From Purshia tridentata (Eukaryota > Streptophyta > Magnoliopsida > Rosales > Rosaceae), in NCBI GenBank assembly GCA_003254885.1, contig QANT01002741.1, forward strand, positions 1-64,000: 64,000 nt of DNA, written 5' to 3'. The position numbers and the translations under genes are program-made. Under the pieces are notes generated by a model, which had not been told where the DNA came from, did not search any database, and saw only the letters and a program-made list of their open reading frames with translations. Positions 34,606-49,000 of the stretch are shown here, piece after piece; positions within the stretch are counted from its first letter, which is position 1, and every line of letters begins with the position of its first letter.

Positions 34606-35319
34606 CTGCCAATAGTGAAGTTCATATAAATCAGGGGAAAAAATAAAGAAAGCAAAACGGCGATCATTGACATATTGAGATCCTCTTGCACTACTCACTG
34701 CCTATAAGCCACCCACTCAATAAATTCTCATGTTGCAGCAAATAAGAACAATGCAGTTACAGAAGAATTCCGTTTGATCTTACATTTTACGATAATGGCT
34801 TACCCAGAATATATCCAATTAAGCATATCATCACATAACTCCAATTCCTTTATTCCATTTCAAATTTGTTACACTAAAATGAAGCATAATTTAACCAAAC
34901 CCAGCCCCAGATCTAGACTCTTAGCCCCAATAATTTCAAGACTCCTCATTTTCTTCCTTTATCCCTAACAAAATTAGATCTACAAAAATGCTGGTAGATC
35001 TATGATACAATCCAAAATTGGTACAAAAATCAAATCCACAATTATGAATTGTAACAGATCCATGGACAACTAGCTCAATTTTCATTTTCAATGTGAGAAT
35101 TAATCACTAAAACCGATCCATATAAAATTCGAAATGTAATACATAACCATACATACATATTGATTCAAATTCAGAAAAAATTTCAAGCTTAGCTGCTAAA
35201 CAACCGAAAATGGCACTAGATCTCAAGCATTATCAGAATCACGAACAGAACCCATTAAAATTATTCAAATAAAACGCACATATTCAAAGAAAATTAATCA
35301 ATTTTCAGTTTGGAATTAC
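34606..35319 (-). other. 5' UTR intron of UGD
   Basis: Read on the minus strand, the donor is TTTCTG|GTAATTCC and the acceptor is TTGGCAG|GTTATAG, 19 bp before the start codon. The interior is AT-rich with no ORF. Leader introns are common in plant housekeeping genes and often raise expression. Confidence 0.7.
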
Positions 35320-35409
35320 CAGAAAAGCTGTTCTCGCGTCCTGTTTCTGACGACCTCAGAGAGTTGAGAGAGGGAAGGCAAGAATGAAGAACAATTGTGG
35401 TGGGGAGTG

Positions 35410-35420
35410 CTTAAATACCC
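35410..35420 (-). promoter_or_regulatory. Probable TATA box of UGD
   Basis: On the minus strand GGTATTTAAGC lies about 90 bp upstream of the leader intron donor, leaving room for a first exon of about 60 bp. The assignment rests on position and sequence only. Confidence 0.35.
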
Positions 35421-35424
35421 AACG

Positions 35425-36265
35425 CATGTCCAATAACTACCCCTCAGATTTGCAAAAAGACGAGCCAGTACAGGGTCTTTTTAGTTTTTACATTTGATGT
35501 GGCTCTCAAACCCGACACTTATTTTGGGCAGGTGGAGATCTGAGGGTACTATCGTAAAATCACCTTGGACGCGGTTCATATAGTTAAAGTGTATTTACAG
35601 AAACACCCATCCAAAAGTCATAGATTTCAAAATGTAGTTACTTTACATGTTCCACGCGTTTACTATACGTGCAGGATCGATTCCATGCAAAAGTCATGTG
35701 CTGCTATTTAGTAAGATCTATGTTTTGGTAAACGGTTACTTAATTAAATAGCCTATTTATTTGGTAAATGCAATTACTGAGTTGCTTGATTTTACTAGAT
35801 GTATTGTATCTCATTTTTTTGACTAATAACTACTTTCTATAATTGGTCTTATTCCTCACTTTGTTTTCTTTGATATATTTTTAGTAGTACTGCTTTAATT
35901 ATTTAAATGGGAATATTTCAATAAATTAAATTTCAGATTTCAAAAGTTTAAAAATATGAAAATTTCGAAAAAAATTTCTATTCTTTTAGAAATTTAAACT
36001 AAAATAATTGGAAGACAATTTCGATTTGGAAATTTTCACCATGGAATAAACCCAAAATGTTAAGTGATTTTCATATGCATTATATTAATAGTCTCGTGGA
36101 CAAACAGGACATGTGTACAACTTTTGTTAAAGCATTAAGCAAACTTCAAAATCATCAACTTAGTCGCTTGGAGACTTAGAAAATGTTGGGGTGAGTTTGA
36201 AGCCATAGTACAAAGAAAATTCATAATCATAAATTCATAATAAAGAAGCTCAAACTACGTACAGG
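35425..36265. other. Intergenic left of hAT element
   Basis: AT-rich, no gene seen. The right end, 36,258-36,265, is the left copy of the hAT target duplication. Confidence 0.5.
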
Positions 36266-38276
36266 CAGTGGCGGACGCACAGCCATGGCTGGAGGGTTGG
36301 GCGACCCCCCAACCACCAGACCAAGAAGCTTGTGGATTCCTTTCTCTTTGGACGGCGACCCCCCAAAGCTCTGAACAGTGACCCCCCGAACTCCATACAG
36401 CGACCCCCTGCGTTCTCTCTTGTCTGGTCTCTGTACAACAGAGGCGTTGCCCTCTGTTTGTTATGTTAAAAGCAACTGCTTCTATTCCTCTCTAAAGAAG
36501 CAAGCGAGCAAAGAGAACAAAAAAAAAAAAGCAAGCAAGCAGAGTATCCAATATATTCATTGCCTAGGGAAGTAGAACCACCAAATTACCAAAATGGTAC
36601 GTCTTGTCCTTCCTCTACCCTTTGGGCATATTGGGACGCGTGGAAGAAGAACAAAAGCTGGGGGCGGCTCCTCCGTTGTGGATAAACGGGAAACCCGACT
36701 CTACGAACCCGAGGAAAGGCTGCACAGCAGTAGTAGGGACGTTAAGACCAGAGCTTTTTGTAGTGCTAGCACGAATGCAAGTGAATGAATCTCATCCCCT
36801 AGCGAGTGAAGTGCTTACACCCCGGGGCGCGCTATCGCTTTAATAATATAATAAAAAGGTTAGAGGGCTGAGAAGAGCTTGCTGTGGGAATTATGAGAAT
36901 TAAATGCCTAAGTTGGAATGCCCACTTAACTTTATGATGCTATTGTCCTTAAAGAAAGGATGCATAATGCACACACATTATTACTTAGTCAAAAGTTAGA
37001 TTAAATTGTTTTTTATTAGGATATGAAAAATCACAACTACCCCAATAGTTTGAAATGTGATTTAAAAGGGCCTTAATTTTCTCAAATCAAAAGTTGGGAA
37101 CATTTTGTGAAGTTGTGATATAGAGCGTTTGGCGTTCCAATTTGAGGAAGAACTTGAACGTCAAAAAAGAGGGAAATTATTATTACTAGACTTTGCTTCT
37201 GAGCCCGAATATAGGCGATTACATATCAAATCGAAGAGAATCGCGCCAAGATTCCAACCCACAACTAATGCTATGACACATAATCATTTTTGGGCTTTCG
37301 GAGTCATTTCAGGCCTCAAAACGGGCTTTTAAGTTTTAGCCGAATTTTATTATTTTATTTTATATTTTATTTTTGTTTTCCTAGTCAAGTTAGGGTTTGT
37401 AAAACCTATTTAAGCCAACTTTGAGCTTTTGTGGATTATCATTCTATTTTTATAAATCAGAAAACGAGGGATTTCTCTCAAATTCTTTGGTGGATTCCAA
37501 AGTGTGTGTGTGTTTTAAGGTTTTCTCTTGAATCCCTATCTTTTGCTGCGTCAAGTTGTGAATGATTTTAGGACTTTTACATGTTTGTAATTGCAATCCC
37601 AAATAAAATTTATAGAACAAAAGACGTTAAAAGATTAAAAGGTTTCTTGTATTACTTTTCTATAACAGTTATGTGTTGTATTGTCAAATTGATCTTTACC
37701 CATTTTTCAGTTTCAGAGATGTACAAGACCGGACATTGGGTTTGGCCTTCTATCGGGCCTTATTAATTTTTTTTGGTGTTGGGTTAGATTGATTGGGTAT
37801 GAGCTCATATTTCAAAGGAATTATTTGGATTTACACTATATTAATCATCTAATAATAATAATAACATTACAATAATTTAAAATAATGTATCTGAAAATTA
37901 TTTTTTTATTTGATAATAATTGTATTTATATAATTTCTTATTTCTTATAATAGGTTTTCTTTATTTGATCATTTAAAAATTATGTGTTTTGAAACTAATA
38001 TCCATTGTATTTGTGGATTGCAGCCAATATCAATAATGATATCATTATTTCCTTATTTTAGAGTCCCAATAATATTCCCACGGCCGTTATATTAAAATTT
38101 AGCTCCAGCTCATCCCTCACTCCCTCTTCATTACTCAATCCCGAAACCAAATGCCCAATCTAGTCCAGCAGCATTTTCGCCGGTTACCGGCCGTTTGTCA
38201 CTTGCCCATCGCCACCACCTGTAGGTCACCTGCTACACTATGACCCTCCAGGTTGAGAATCCTGGATCCGCCACTG
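36266..38276. mobile_element. Non-autonomous hAT-type DNA transposon with 8-bp target duplication
   Basis: The element starts CAGTGGCGGACGCACAG and ends CTGGATCCGCCACTG. The ends are inverted repeats sharing CAGTGGCGGA, with scattered matches beyond. The 8-bp duplication CGTACAGG flanks it exactly at 36,258-36,265 and 38,277-38,284. The short TIR beginning CAG and the 8-bp duplication are hAT hallmarks. The 2,011-bp interior has no transposase ORF. It includes a GC-rich block (about 36,600-36,840) unlike the surrounding AT-rich DNA, and an AT-rich part (37,330-38,090). The perfect target duplication suggests a fairly young insertion. Confidence 0.85.
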
Positions 38277-38284
38277 CGTACAGG

Positions 38285-39155
38285 GTCGTGGACTTCATGG
38301 TGATGATATGACTTCTAACATTCATTCCCACAATAATAAGGCATATTCAGGTCTATTGATCAATACAGAGTTGTAACTTGTAACGAGTTTTAAATTTCAT
38401 TTAGGACCTGTAAACATTTCATGGGTTAACCTTGTAGACGGTCTTTGTGTTTTTCAAAATTGGAGATGTCCCCATATAAGATACATCACAAGTTGAGTTG
38501 GTATAATATATATTTGAATTTTCGCTATGGTATGTATGATATTATTTCAAATTTACAAAACAAGTACACACAAAAATAATAGACATTTGGCAAACCAAAT
38601 TACTGAAAATTTCAGATAAAAATAATAATTACTGTAAATTTTGGTAGGGTCAGTTTAAATTAATTTAAAACTAAAAGTTCTCGGCTGCTCACGCCCACCA
38701 ATCTCATTGAGGATATGCCGACAAGCCCGACAGAGGGAGTAGACAATTCTTGGAGCCCAAGAAGCCCAAGCCTATTGCTAACCCCAAGTCTTCAATTGTA
38801 TTTGAGTAAAAAAACAGGAATATTTACGTAATATGACTATCCTGATTCGGCTATAACGGTTGGCAATCAAGTCCAATCACGGCCGTCTCTCCTAATCACG
38901 TAATCCAACGAGAGACACAGAACAGAAATTTGAAAGCTTCATCGAACGGCCCACAGATAACCTCAAAAAACTAGCCGTTACACAGAGAGCGTCGAGAGCT
39001 CAACGTTCCCTTTTTCTCTCCTTCTCTCAACCCTCCATCCCATCAAACCCTCATTCACTGTCTCTTCGGTCCCAAAAGGCCAACACTGAAACCCCTCTTT
39101 TCTTCTCCAAACCAATTTAACCCAGTTGTCTCCGGCGAGTGTGGTAACTTTTCCG
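38285..39155. other. Intergenic and promoter of TPX2-family gene
   Basis: The left half is AT-rich without features. The right part (about 38,850-39,155) is the promoter and pyrimidine-rich leader of the TPX2-family gene. No other gene is seen. Confidence 0.5.
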
Positions 39156-42100
39156 ATGGACTTGGTCTGCAAGAACGCCGGAGCGGTGACTCCTGTGAAA
39201 GACCAACATGGGTCCCGATCCAAGAAGCATGAAAATTCGAGGTATTCCGAGAATTTGAACCCCAATTTTTCGCCTGGTCCAAAACCCACGGCTTCCCCTG
39301 GGATCAAATCGGCCTCCAAGACCCAGAAATCGGCATCCAAAAATCCGAACCAGGTTGTTCATTCCCCCCGGAACAAGATTCGGGAGAGAAAGTTCGTAGT
39401 GGCGAAGAAGAAAAACGCGAAGAAAGAGAATCAGAACGTTGCTTGCAAATGCAAAGAGAAAGGTAATAACTTGAAGAAGTGTCTGTGTGTGGCGTATGAG
39501 AATCTGAGAGCGTCCCAGGAAGAGTTCTTCAAGAACCGAAACGGCGAAGGCGTCGGCGAATCGGATAGTGTGAAGGACTGTGATAGAGCTGAGCGTGACC
39601 TCGAGGAAGAAATAGAGAAGGGCTTGATGATTCAAGACCAGCAAATTCAAGATGGGTCGGATGATTGTGACCCGGGTGAGATTGACCCGACAAGTGAAAT
39701 GGGTTGTTCGACGTTTAAGAGAAGGAGGGACAAGTTGTTGGAAGAGGCGAGGAAGAGTGTGCCTGAGCGTGGGAAAGTGATGCACTTGGTTCAGGCCTTT
39801 GAGAAACTACTTTCGATTCCGAGCTCCAACGACTCAGACGAGCAGAAGGTTGAGGAGGAACCAGAAGAGAATGGGAAGAAGGTACCGAAGTGGGCCTTAC
39901 CTGGATTGCAACAACCTCCGAAGGCTCCTGAAACCCAGGTTTCGTCTTCTTCGTTTTGTCCATCGGATTTGTTTTTAACGTCTGAGAACCTTGGATTGCG
40001 ACCTTCGGTGTCGTCTTCTTGGAATGGAAGTCTTGGAAGGTTGGTGACAATACCTTGTTTATAGGTATCATTACATTTATGCAGTTTATGGTTTTTTTTT
40101 TTTTTCTTTTTTCTGACTGTGTTTGTTTTATAAAGTATTTCAAGCCGGACTTCCAATGGGGGAAGGAGGAGCCGAAGAAATGTAAGATCTTCGTTGTCAC
40201 TGTTTTATATGTTATTTGAAGAGTGTAACTGACTCACAAACTGATGAATATTTGTATTGCTACTTGAGTTTTCAGAGCTCTGAATCATCTAGCTCAATGG
40301 GAGGAAGGAGATGGAAGAAGAAGCAGCAGCTCAGAGCCACCAGCCTCAAACCATTCAAGCTAAGAACAGAGGTAAATGTAGTGAATATGAACGGTCTTGA
40401 AAAGTACACAAGTTTACTTGAATTTGCATTGCTTCTAACTTTGGTGGTTTAATCTCAATGCAGGAAAGGGGAAGATTAAAGGGGGAAGAATTCATGAAGA
40501 AGGTTCAAGAGATGATGATAGAGGAGGAAAAACAGCGAATACCAATTGCTCAGGGCCTCCCATGGACAACTGATGAACCCGAGGTGAACCCATTATTTTA
40601 AATTGTTTATCCAGTTTGCCATGATGTGAAATATAGCTACAAATTCAGTGTCCAAAATCATACGAAAGGACATGAACGATTGTGATTGTGATTTTAAAAT
40701 TTTCTACTATATTTAAGTGATTTTATTGCTATTGCAAGGCAGATGGCACCGATTCACTGACTTGTGTGCATATCTTTCCTGTTTTTCATCTCAGTGCTTG
40801 ATAAAACCTCCAGTGAAAGAGATCACAAGACCAACTGACCTGAAGCTCCACAGTGACATGCGGGCAGTAGAGCGTGCTGAGTTTGACCATCAGGTGCTTT
40901 TAAAATATTCTGATCATCGAGTATATGCTCTTTGTCCTGTATCTGAGGTTAAAATTTCACATTAAAGATAGCATATCTACATTAACGCATGATTCATAAT
41001 GTTAAAAGACGAAATGACTTGCATAGGTGCTTTTCTGTTGGTATGTGGGTGAATGTTTTTATCTCTCACCTTACCTTTTACTCTGATATTTTAATTAGAA
41101 TGAAAAATTACCTTTAGAATTTATTTTTGTATGTGTGCGATCACCATCAGGTGGCAGAGAAGATGAGCCTGTTTGAGCAATACAAGATGGAAAGAGAACG
41201 ACAACAGAAGGTAAACCGTATGTAAAGAATAATGGTACTTGAGATTATACCATCATCATTATTCTTCACCTCTGAAATATGCATTATGGTCTTTTGCTCT
41301 TGCAGTTGGCAGAAGAGGAAGAAATAAGAAGGTTGAGAAAGGAGCTCGTTCCAAAAGCACAGCCGATGCCCTACTTTGACAGGCCTTTCATTCCCAGAAG
41401 GTAAAACTTGATCTTTTTGTACATTGATTATATGAAAACCGCCTCTCTTAAGTTTCTTACATGTATCTTCATATGGAACTCTTCTGTGGGATAGGAACTA
41501 TTGCATGATAGGAAGATATGAACTCCTTGGAATGACATTGGTGTATTCCAAATCCTTTGGATTCTGAAAGCAGATCCGAGAATTGACTCCATAATTTACT
41601 TTTTTATTTTGTGCGTTTTTTTTGCAAATAGTGTCTCAAAAGAATATAGTTTTCGTTTCAGTTTCTTTTTATTTTAAGTCATAATATATTATAGTTTCTT
41701 GGATTGGAATGCTGATAATATTACTGAACTTTTCTCAATATGCAGAAAAAGAGAGTGCAGATAGTTTTGGGATTCCATCTTGACAGAGTGGGTCAATAAA
41801 TTGCTTTTAAGTTATACCGATACTGGTTCCTGAACAATTTACACATATGACGCAATCTGTGATGTGTCTTCTTTAAATTCTGTATGCACATATAGCTTTT
41901 TTGATATCAATTCCTCCATATAGCTCATATGGTCTCAATATGTGCTGCATCCTATAAGATTACGTGCATTTTGCTCACAACGTAGTTCATATTTGATTAA
42001 TTGAGCAAGTCAGATTATGATGTTTCTTCTGCTATAAGACGTACCAAAGGCTTCTTACGTTTTCATGTTTGTCTTTTTTAAGGTCAATGAAGCATCCAAC

Positions 42101-42197
42101 TATACCCAAAGAGCCTAAGTTTCACGTGCCTCAACAAAAGAAGATCAAGTGCTGCTTGTCATGGAATGATATCAGCTCCTACACTTGTCAACAGTGA
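39156..42197 (+). CDS. TPX2-family microtubule-associated protein
   Basis: Eight exons: 39156-40039, 40136-40181, 40276-40371, 40464-40583, 40795-40893, 41151-41210, 41306-41400 and 42083-42197. The total is 1,515 nt, or 504 residues. The N-terminal half is Lys/Ser-rich and disordered, with a Cys-Lys cluster (VACKCKEKG, KKCLCVAYENL). A basic Ser/Arg block crosses exons 2-3 (RTSNGGRRSRRN). Then come LKPFKLRTE, ERGRLKGEEFMKKVQEMM, a KPPVKEITRPTDLKLHSDMR segment, the coiled helix RAEFDHQVAEKMSLFEQYKM and the TPX2 C-terminal signature (MPYFDRPFIPRRS, then PTIPKEPKFH). This layout matches Arabidopsis At5g15510/At3g01710 as I recall them. The family binds microtubules and sometimes Aurora kinases. 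The ATG at 39,156 (MDLVCKNAG) is the first in frame. Confidence 0.88.
41746..41764 (+). other. Possible alternative terminal exon of TPX2-family gene
   Basis: Within the last intron a strong acceptor (TTTCTCAATATGCAG) precedes a frame that joins exon 7 in phase. It adds only KREC and R before a TAG at 41,762-41,764, after the shared Arg. An AATAAA signal follows at about 41,796. Use of this exon would drop the PKEPKFH-containing C-terminus. This is predicted from sequence; no transcript evidence is available. Confidence 0.35.
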
Positions 42198-42412
42198 AGC
42201 TTGAAGACATGAAAGAACTTTTGTTTCGCATACCCATGTGTCATTCCCCTGTTATCAATAAGTAGTCATCATGTCATTTCTATTCTTTTCCAAATCGTTT
42301 CTGATATTGTTTCTAATCTTGTATATGAATGAAGCAACAATTTTAGTTGCAATTTTTAATCCCATTAATTTGATTCTTTGAAAAGTGATGGAGTTCTTAA
42401 ATCTTAATTGCC

Positions 42413-42475
42413 AGGGGCGGTATATAGATGGGACCAAGAGGGGCCATGGCCCCTGCAAAGTTTTGTAAAAAAACC
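42413..42475. mobile_element. Degraded hAT-like element end
   Basis: The sequence starts CAGGGGCGG, typical of plant hAT ends, and then contains the 14-bp palindrome GGGGCCATGGCCCC. No matching opposite end or target duplication was found, so this is a fragment. Related sequence lies at about 295-345 in the opposite orientation. Confidence 0.4.
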
Positions 42476-42689
42476 AAACAAAATTTTTTAGAATACCATT
42501 CTATTCTTCTAAAAGGTTTAATGTAAATAATTCAATAGAATCTGTTAAGCATTTTGATATTTGTACAAACTGTATAGTTTCTGTACAAGAATTGATATCA
42601 TCTGCAATCATCCAAAGTACCTATATACTAACATTGCATATTGCTGAGCAACAAGTTAAGTTGGATTCTTTATATTTCCCAATAACAAA

Positions 42690-42796
42690 AATATTCAACG
42701 GTTTACATCATGCCACATCAGCTAAACACCAAAACACAATATAGAAAAAGAGAAGTCTACCGTTTGTGACATGATGTAAACCGTTGAATATATTTT
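42690..42796. repeat. Hairpin-forming inverted repeat
   Basis: The left arm, ATTCAACGGTTTACATCATG, is complementary to the right arm, CATGATGTAAACCGTTGAAT. The loop is about 55 bases, and short extra pairing (CCAC/GTGA-like) extends the stem. It could be a tiny MITE or a transcribed foldback. Confidence 0.7.
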
Positions 42797-43459
42797 AACA
42801 GTCAGGATTTAAAGTTTGGTATGAATCTAGCACACAGCCGCCTGGCAGAGGATTCAGTTCTCTATGTGAATATCTAAGGCTGACTATGGAATTATGATGG
42901 CCGGTTTCAAACGCAGTTACATTCTTTTTTGAAGAGCTTTGGTCACTACCTAAGTGAATATCTAAGGCTAGCCATGGAATTATAATGACAGGTTTCAAAC
43001 GCAATTTCAACAAACCCCAATTTTCAGTTCTCTTATTCATACTTTACAAAGAATCAAAGTAAATCTCCATGTTTAACATTAAAAAGGTGACTGAAGGAGA
43101 GATATCAAAGTGCAACTATTCTTATTGATAGGCCTGCAATTAGGAAACAACAATCAATCCCACATAACATTCAAATGAATTCCCGTGCCTTGGCCAAAAC
43201 AAATAAAGATGCAAGACAGAAAAAAGGGGGTTTAAAATAAAAAGGGGGTTTAAAAATCCTCAGGACAAAACATGATAAAATATCATAACACACTTTAGAT
43301 GAAGTTTCAGAAGAAAAGACTGTCAAATAAGCTAAATTAACAAAACCGAAAGCATGTTTAGCTCAAAACATTCTGTTGTTGCCACATCTCCTTCAACTAA
43401 CACAAATCGACACCTAATCAAATACGCTAGGGACCCAGCAGTTCTAAGAAATCCATAGT

Positions 43460-46083
<2,624 letters not shown>

Positions 46084-49000
46084 ATGACGATGAAGCAACT
46101 TCTCTCTCTGGCATGCCGCCAGACCCGAAAGGCTCCACCCGCTCTCACCCAAGCCGCCCGATCCTCATCAACCTCCCCCGTGGCCGCCACGTCACCATCA
46201 TCCCCATCCATACCCTCCCCTCCTCCTCCAACGGCCATGATCTACGACCGATTGGCCGAGGACGTCAAATCCAAGATCAAACGGCTGGAAAACCCCGACC
46301 CTAGGTTCCTCAAGTACGGGTCCCCCCACCCGAGCCTCACGGACCACACCCACATCCTTACTGCCCCCGAGACGCGTGTCACCACTCTCCCCAACGGCCT
46401 CCGCGTCGCCACCGAGTCGAACCTCGCTGCCAAGACCGCCACTGTCGGGGTCTGGATCGATGCCGGCTCGCGGTTCGAGAACGACGAGACCAACGGCACC
46501 GCGCACTTCTTGGAGCACATGATCTTCAAAGGGACCGAGAAGAGGACGGCGCGTGACCTCGAGGAGGAGGTAGAGAACATGGGAGGCCACTTGAATGCGT
46601 ACACATCGAGGGAGCAGACCACGTACTACGCGAAGGTGCTGGATTCGAACGTACCCCAGGCGCTCTCGATTTTGGCTGATATCCTGCAGAACTCCAAGTT
46701 CGATAATAACCGGATTATTCGCGAGCGTGATGTGATTTTGAGGGAGATGGAGGAGGTAATTTGGTAAATAAAAAAGGGAATTTTCCTGCTGGTTATTTGG
46801 AAATTAGGTTTTGTGATTTATGGATTGTTGGGTGTAGGTGATTTGTTTTCTTTGTGAATATGAAAATTTTGAATCTTTATTAATGTTGGGAAGTCACTGT
46901 GAATGTTTTTATGGGTAATGTATGTTTGTGCTCGCATTAATGTTGAAAATAACTTGTATTGATATGAAATATGGGAACCGACTGTTTTATTTTAGGGTGA
47001 ATATAAAGGCAAATTGTGTTTTAATGGGGTGTTTATATGTTGTTATTTGGTAAGCATGGGCGAGCTTTTGAAGTTTTGGGTACGCATATTTCATAACCTT
47101 ACTAATAAAAGCACACTCCTTTATGAATTTGGAGTTGTTTATGACATTTTGTACAGCTTGCGGAAAAGGGTTTCTTTTTTTGGTTAGGAAAAAAAAGGGT
47201 TTCTTTACTGTTACACTTTTGAGTTTTTTTTTAATGTCGTTATTTTATATAATTTCTTTGGTGCTGCAGGTCGAGAAACAACCAGATGAAGTGATTTTTG
47301 ACCATCTGCATGCAACTGCATTCCAGTACTCTCCTTTGGCCAGAACCATTCTTGGACCTGCTAATAATATTAAGACTATGTCCAAAGATCACCTTCAAAA
47401 TTACATCAAAACACACTACACTGCTCCCAGAATGGTAATTCAAGAATTGTGATTTTTTAATTTTTTGCCGTTATTGTAAATACTAAAGCATAACTGGTGT
47501 AGCCCTTCTTTGTTTTTACTGTATGTAACACGTAGATATTGAGGAGTTTGATTTCAGAAGTGATTATACTGAACCTTCTTTTTTGGCAATCTCTATTTTA
47601 GGTCATTGCTGCTTCAGGAGCTGTTAAGCATGAAGATATTGTTGGGTCAGTTAAGGGTTTGTTTACTAAATTGTCAGGAGATCCAACCACAGCTTCTCAG
47701 TTAGTTGCAAATGAACCTTCTTTTTTTACCGGTTCCGAGGTGGATACATCTATACTGAGCATTTACTTTTATCTTTTATTCAAATGATTTTGCTTTCTCT
47801 AAAAATATGCTTTCTCAAATGAGGTGAAAATCAGGTTAGAATCGTCGATGATGATTTGCCTGTGGGACATTTTGCCGTTGCATTTAGTGGAGCATCATGG
47901 ACAGATCCAGACTCTATCGCTCTAATGGTCATGCAGGCAATGTTGGGTTCATGGAATAAAAGCGCTAATGGTGGAAAGCACATGGGGTGAGCTCTTTACA
48001 TGATTTATAATTTCTTTGGCTTGAATACTCCATGTTGGCCATTACAAGTATATCTCTTTGTAGAACATGTAATGATTAGGTTTGATTCTCTGTAAACAGT
48101 TCGGAGCTTGCACAGAGGGTTGCTATTAATGAAATAGCTGAAAGCATGATGGCTTTCAACACCAACTATAAGGACACTGGCTTGTTTGGCGTTTTTGCTA
48201 CTGCTAAGGTGAGGTTGCCACCTAGTCATATTAACTTCCATTGTTCTGTTGGATTATTTCATTTCAAACATTTTTGTTGACTTGTTAATTGTTATTCTGG
48301 TCTGTGGTGTCTTTGCTCTCTTTTGATGCCCGAATCTAGAGAAGTAAAGTTAAGAGTTTAGGATAGCTTTTCTGTGATTAGGATTTAGACAAATACATAT
48401 GTCATACTTTAGTTGTTTTAAATCCAAAGAGGAGATTACTTTGTCCACTTTCTTTTGGAAGGAGTTGATGTACTCATAATTTGGGTCAAAAGAATATTAG
48501 TCTTTTTTATGATAATTTAAATTCACGTGAAAAAGGAATCTATCTAAACACAAGTATATTTACATATTAACCAGCAGTCTATATTTAAATTATTGACTAA
48601 TATATTGTTTTCTTTTGACTTCAGGCGGATTGCTTAGATGACTTGGCCTATGCAATAATGTATGAGATAACCAAGTTAGTTTATAGAGTTTCAGAAGCTG
48701 ATGTTATTCGTGCTCGTAATCAGGTAACCACCAGATTTCCTTATTTTTCCACTACTAGATCCATGCCTTCTAATGCTATGCATGTTTGTATGTATGTGGT
48801 TTATCCGTATCCAGTATAAAACTGGTGAATCTTTCATGTTCCCTTTTAGCCATTTTATTTTATTGACCTTATCGGTATAATATTGCCATGTATGTTTGTA
48901 TGTATGTGGTTTGTCTTTATCCAATATAAAACTGGTGAAACTTTCATGTTCCTTTAGCCATTCATGTTACTGGCCATATCACTATAACATCCATAGCCAC

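Larger units (their letters stand above)
42198..43459. other. Intergenic, convergent TPX2-family gene and RPS19
   Basis: No gene. It contains a degraded hAT-like end at 42,413 (CAGGGGCGG), an inverted repeat at 42,690-42,796 and a diverged 86-bp direct duplication (about 42,868-42,925 and 42,954-43,012). The right end holds the RPS19 3' UTR. Confidence 0.5.

Noticed and set aside
36594-36843. ORFs over the GC-rich block in the hAT element
   Set aside because: Two overlapping frames are open only because of the local base composition; neither has a start context or recognisable product.
37100-37600. Possible LTR-like fragment inside the hAT element
   Set aside because: Composition and a TATTTAAG-like leader are suggestive, but there are no paired ends, primer site or coding remnants, so it is not called.
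39117-39785. 222-residue minus-strand ORF opposite TPX2-family exon 1
   Set aside because: It is antisense to a well-supported coding exon, and its Leu/Phe-rich composition mirrors the Lys/Glu-rich sense strand.
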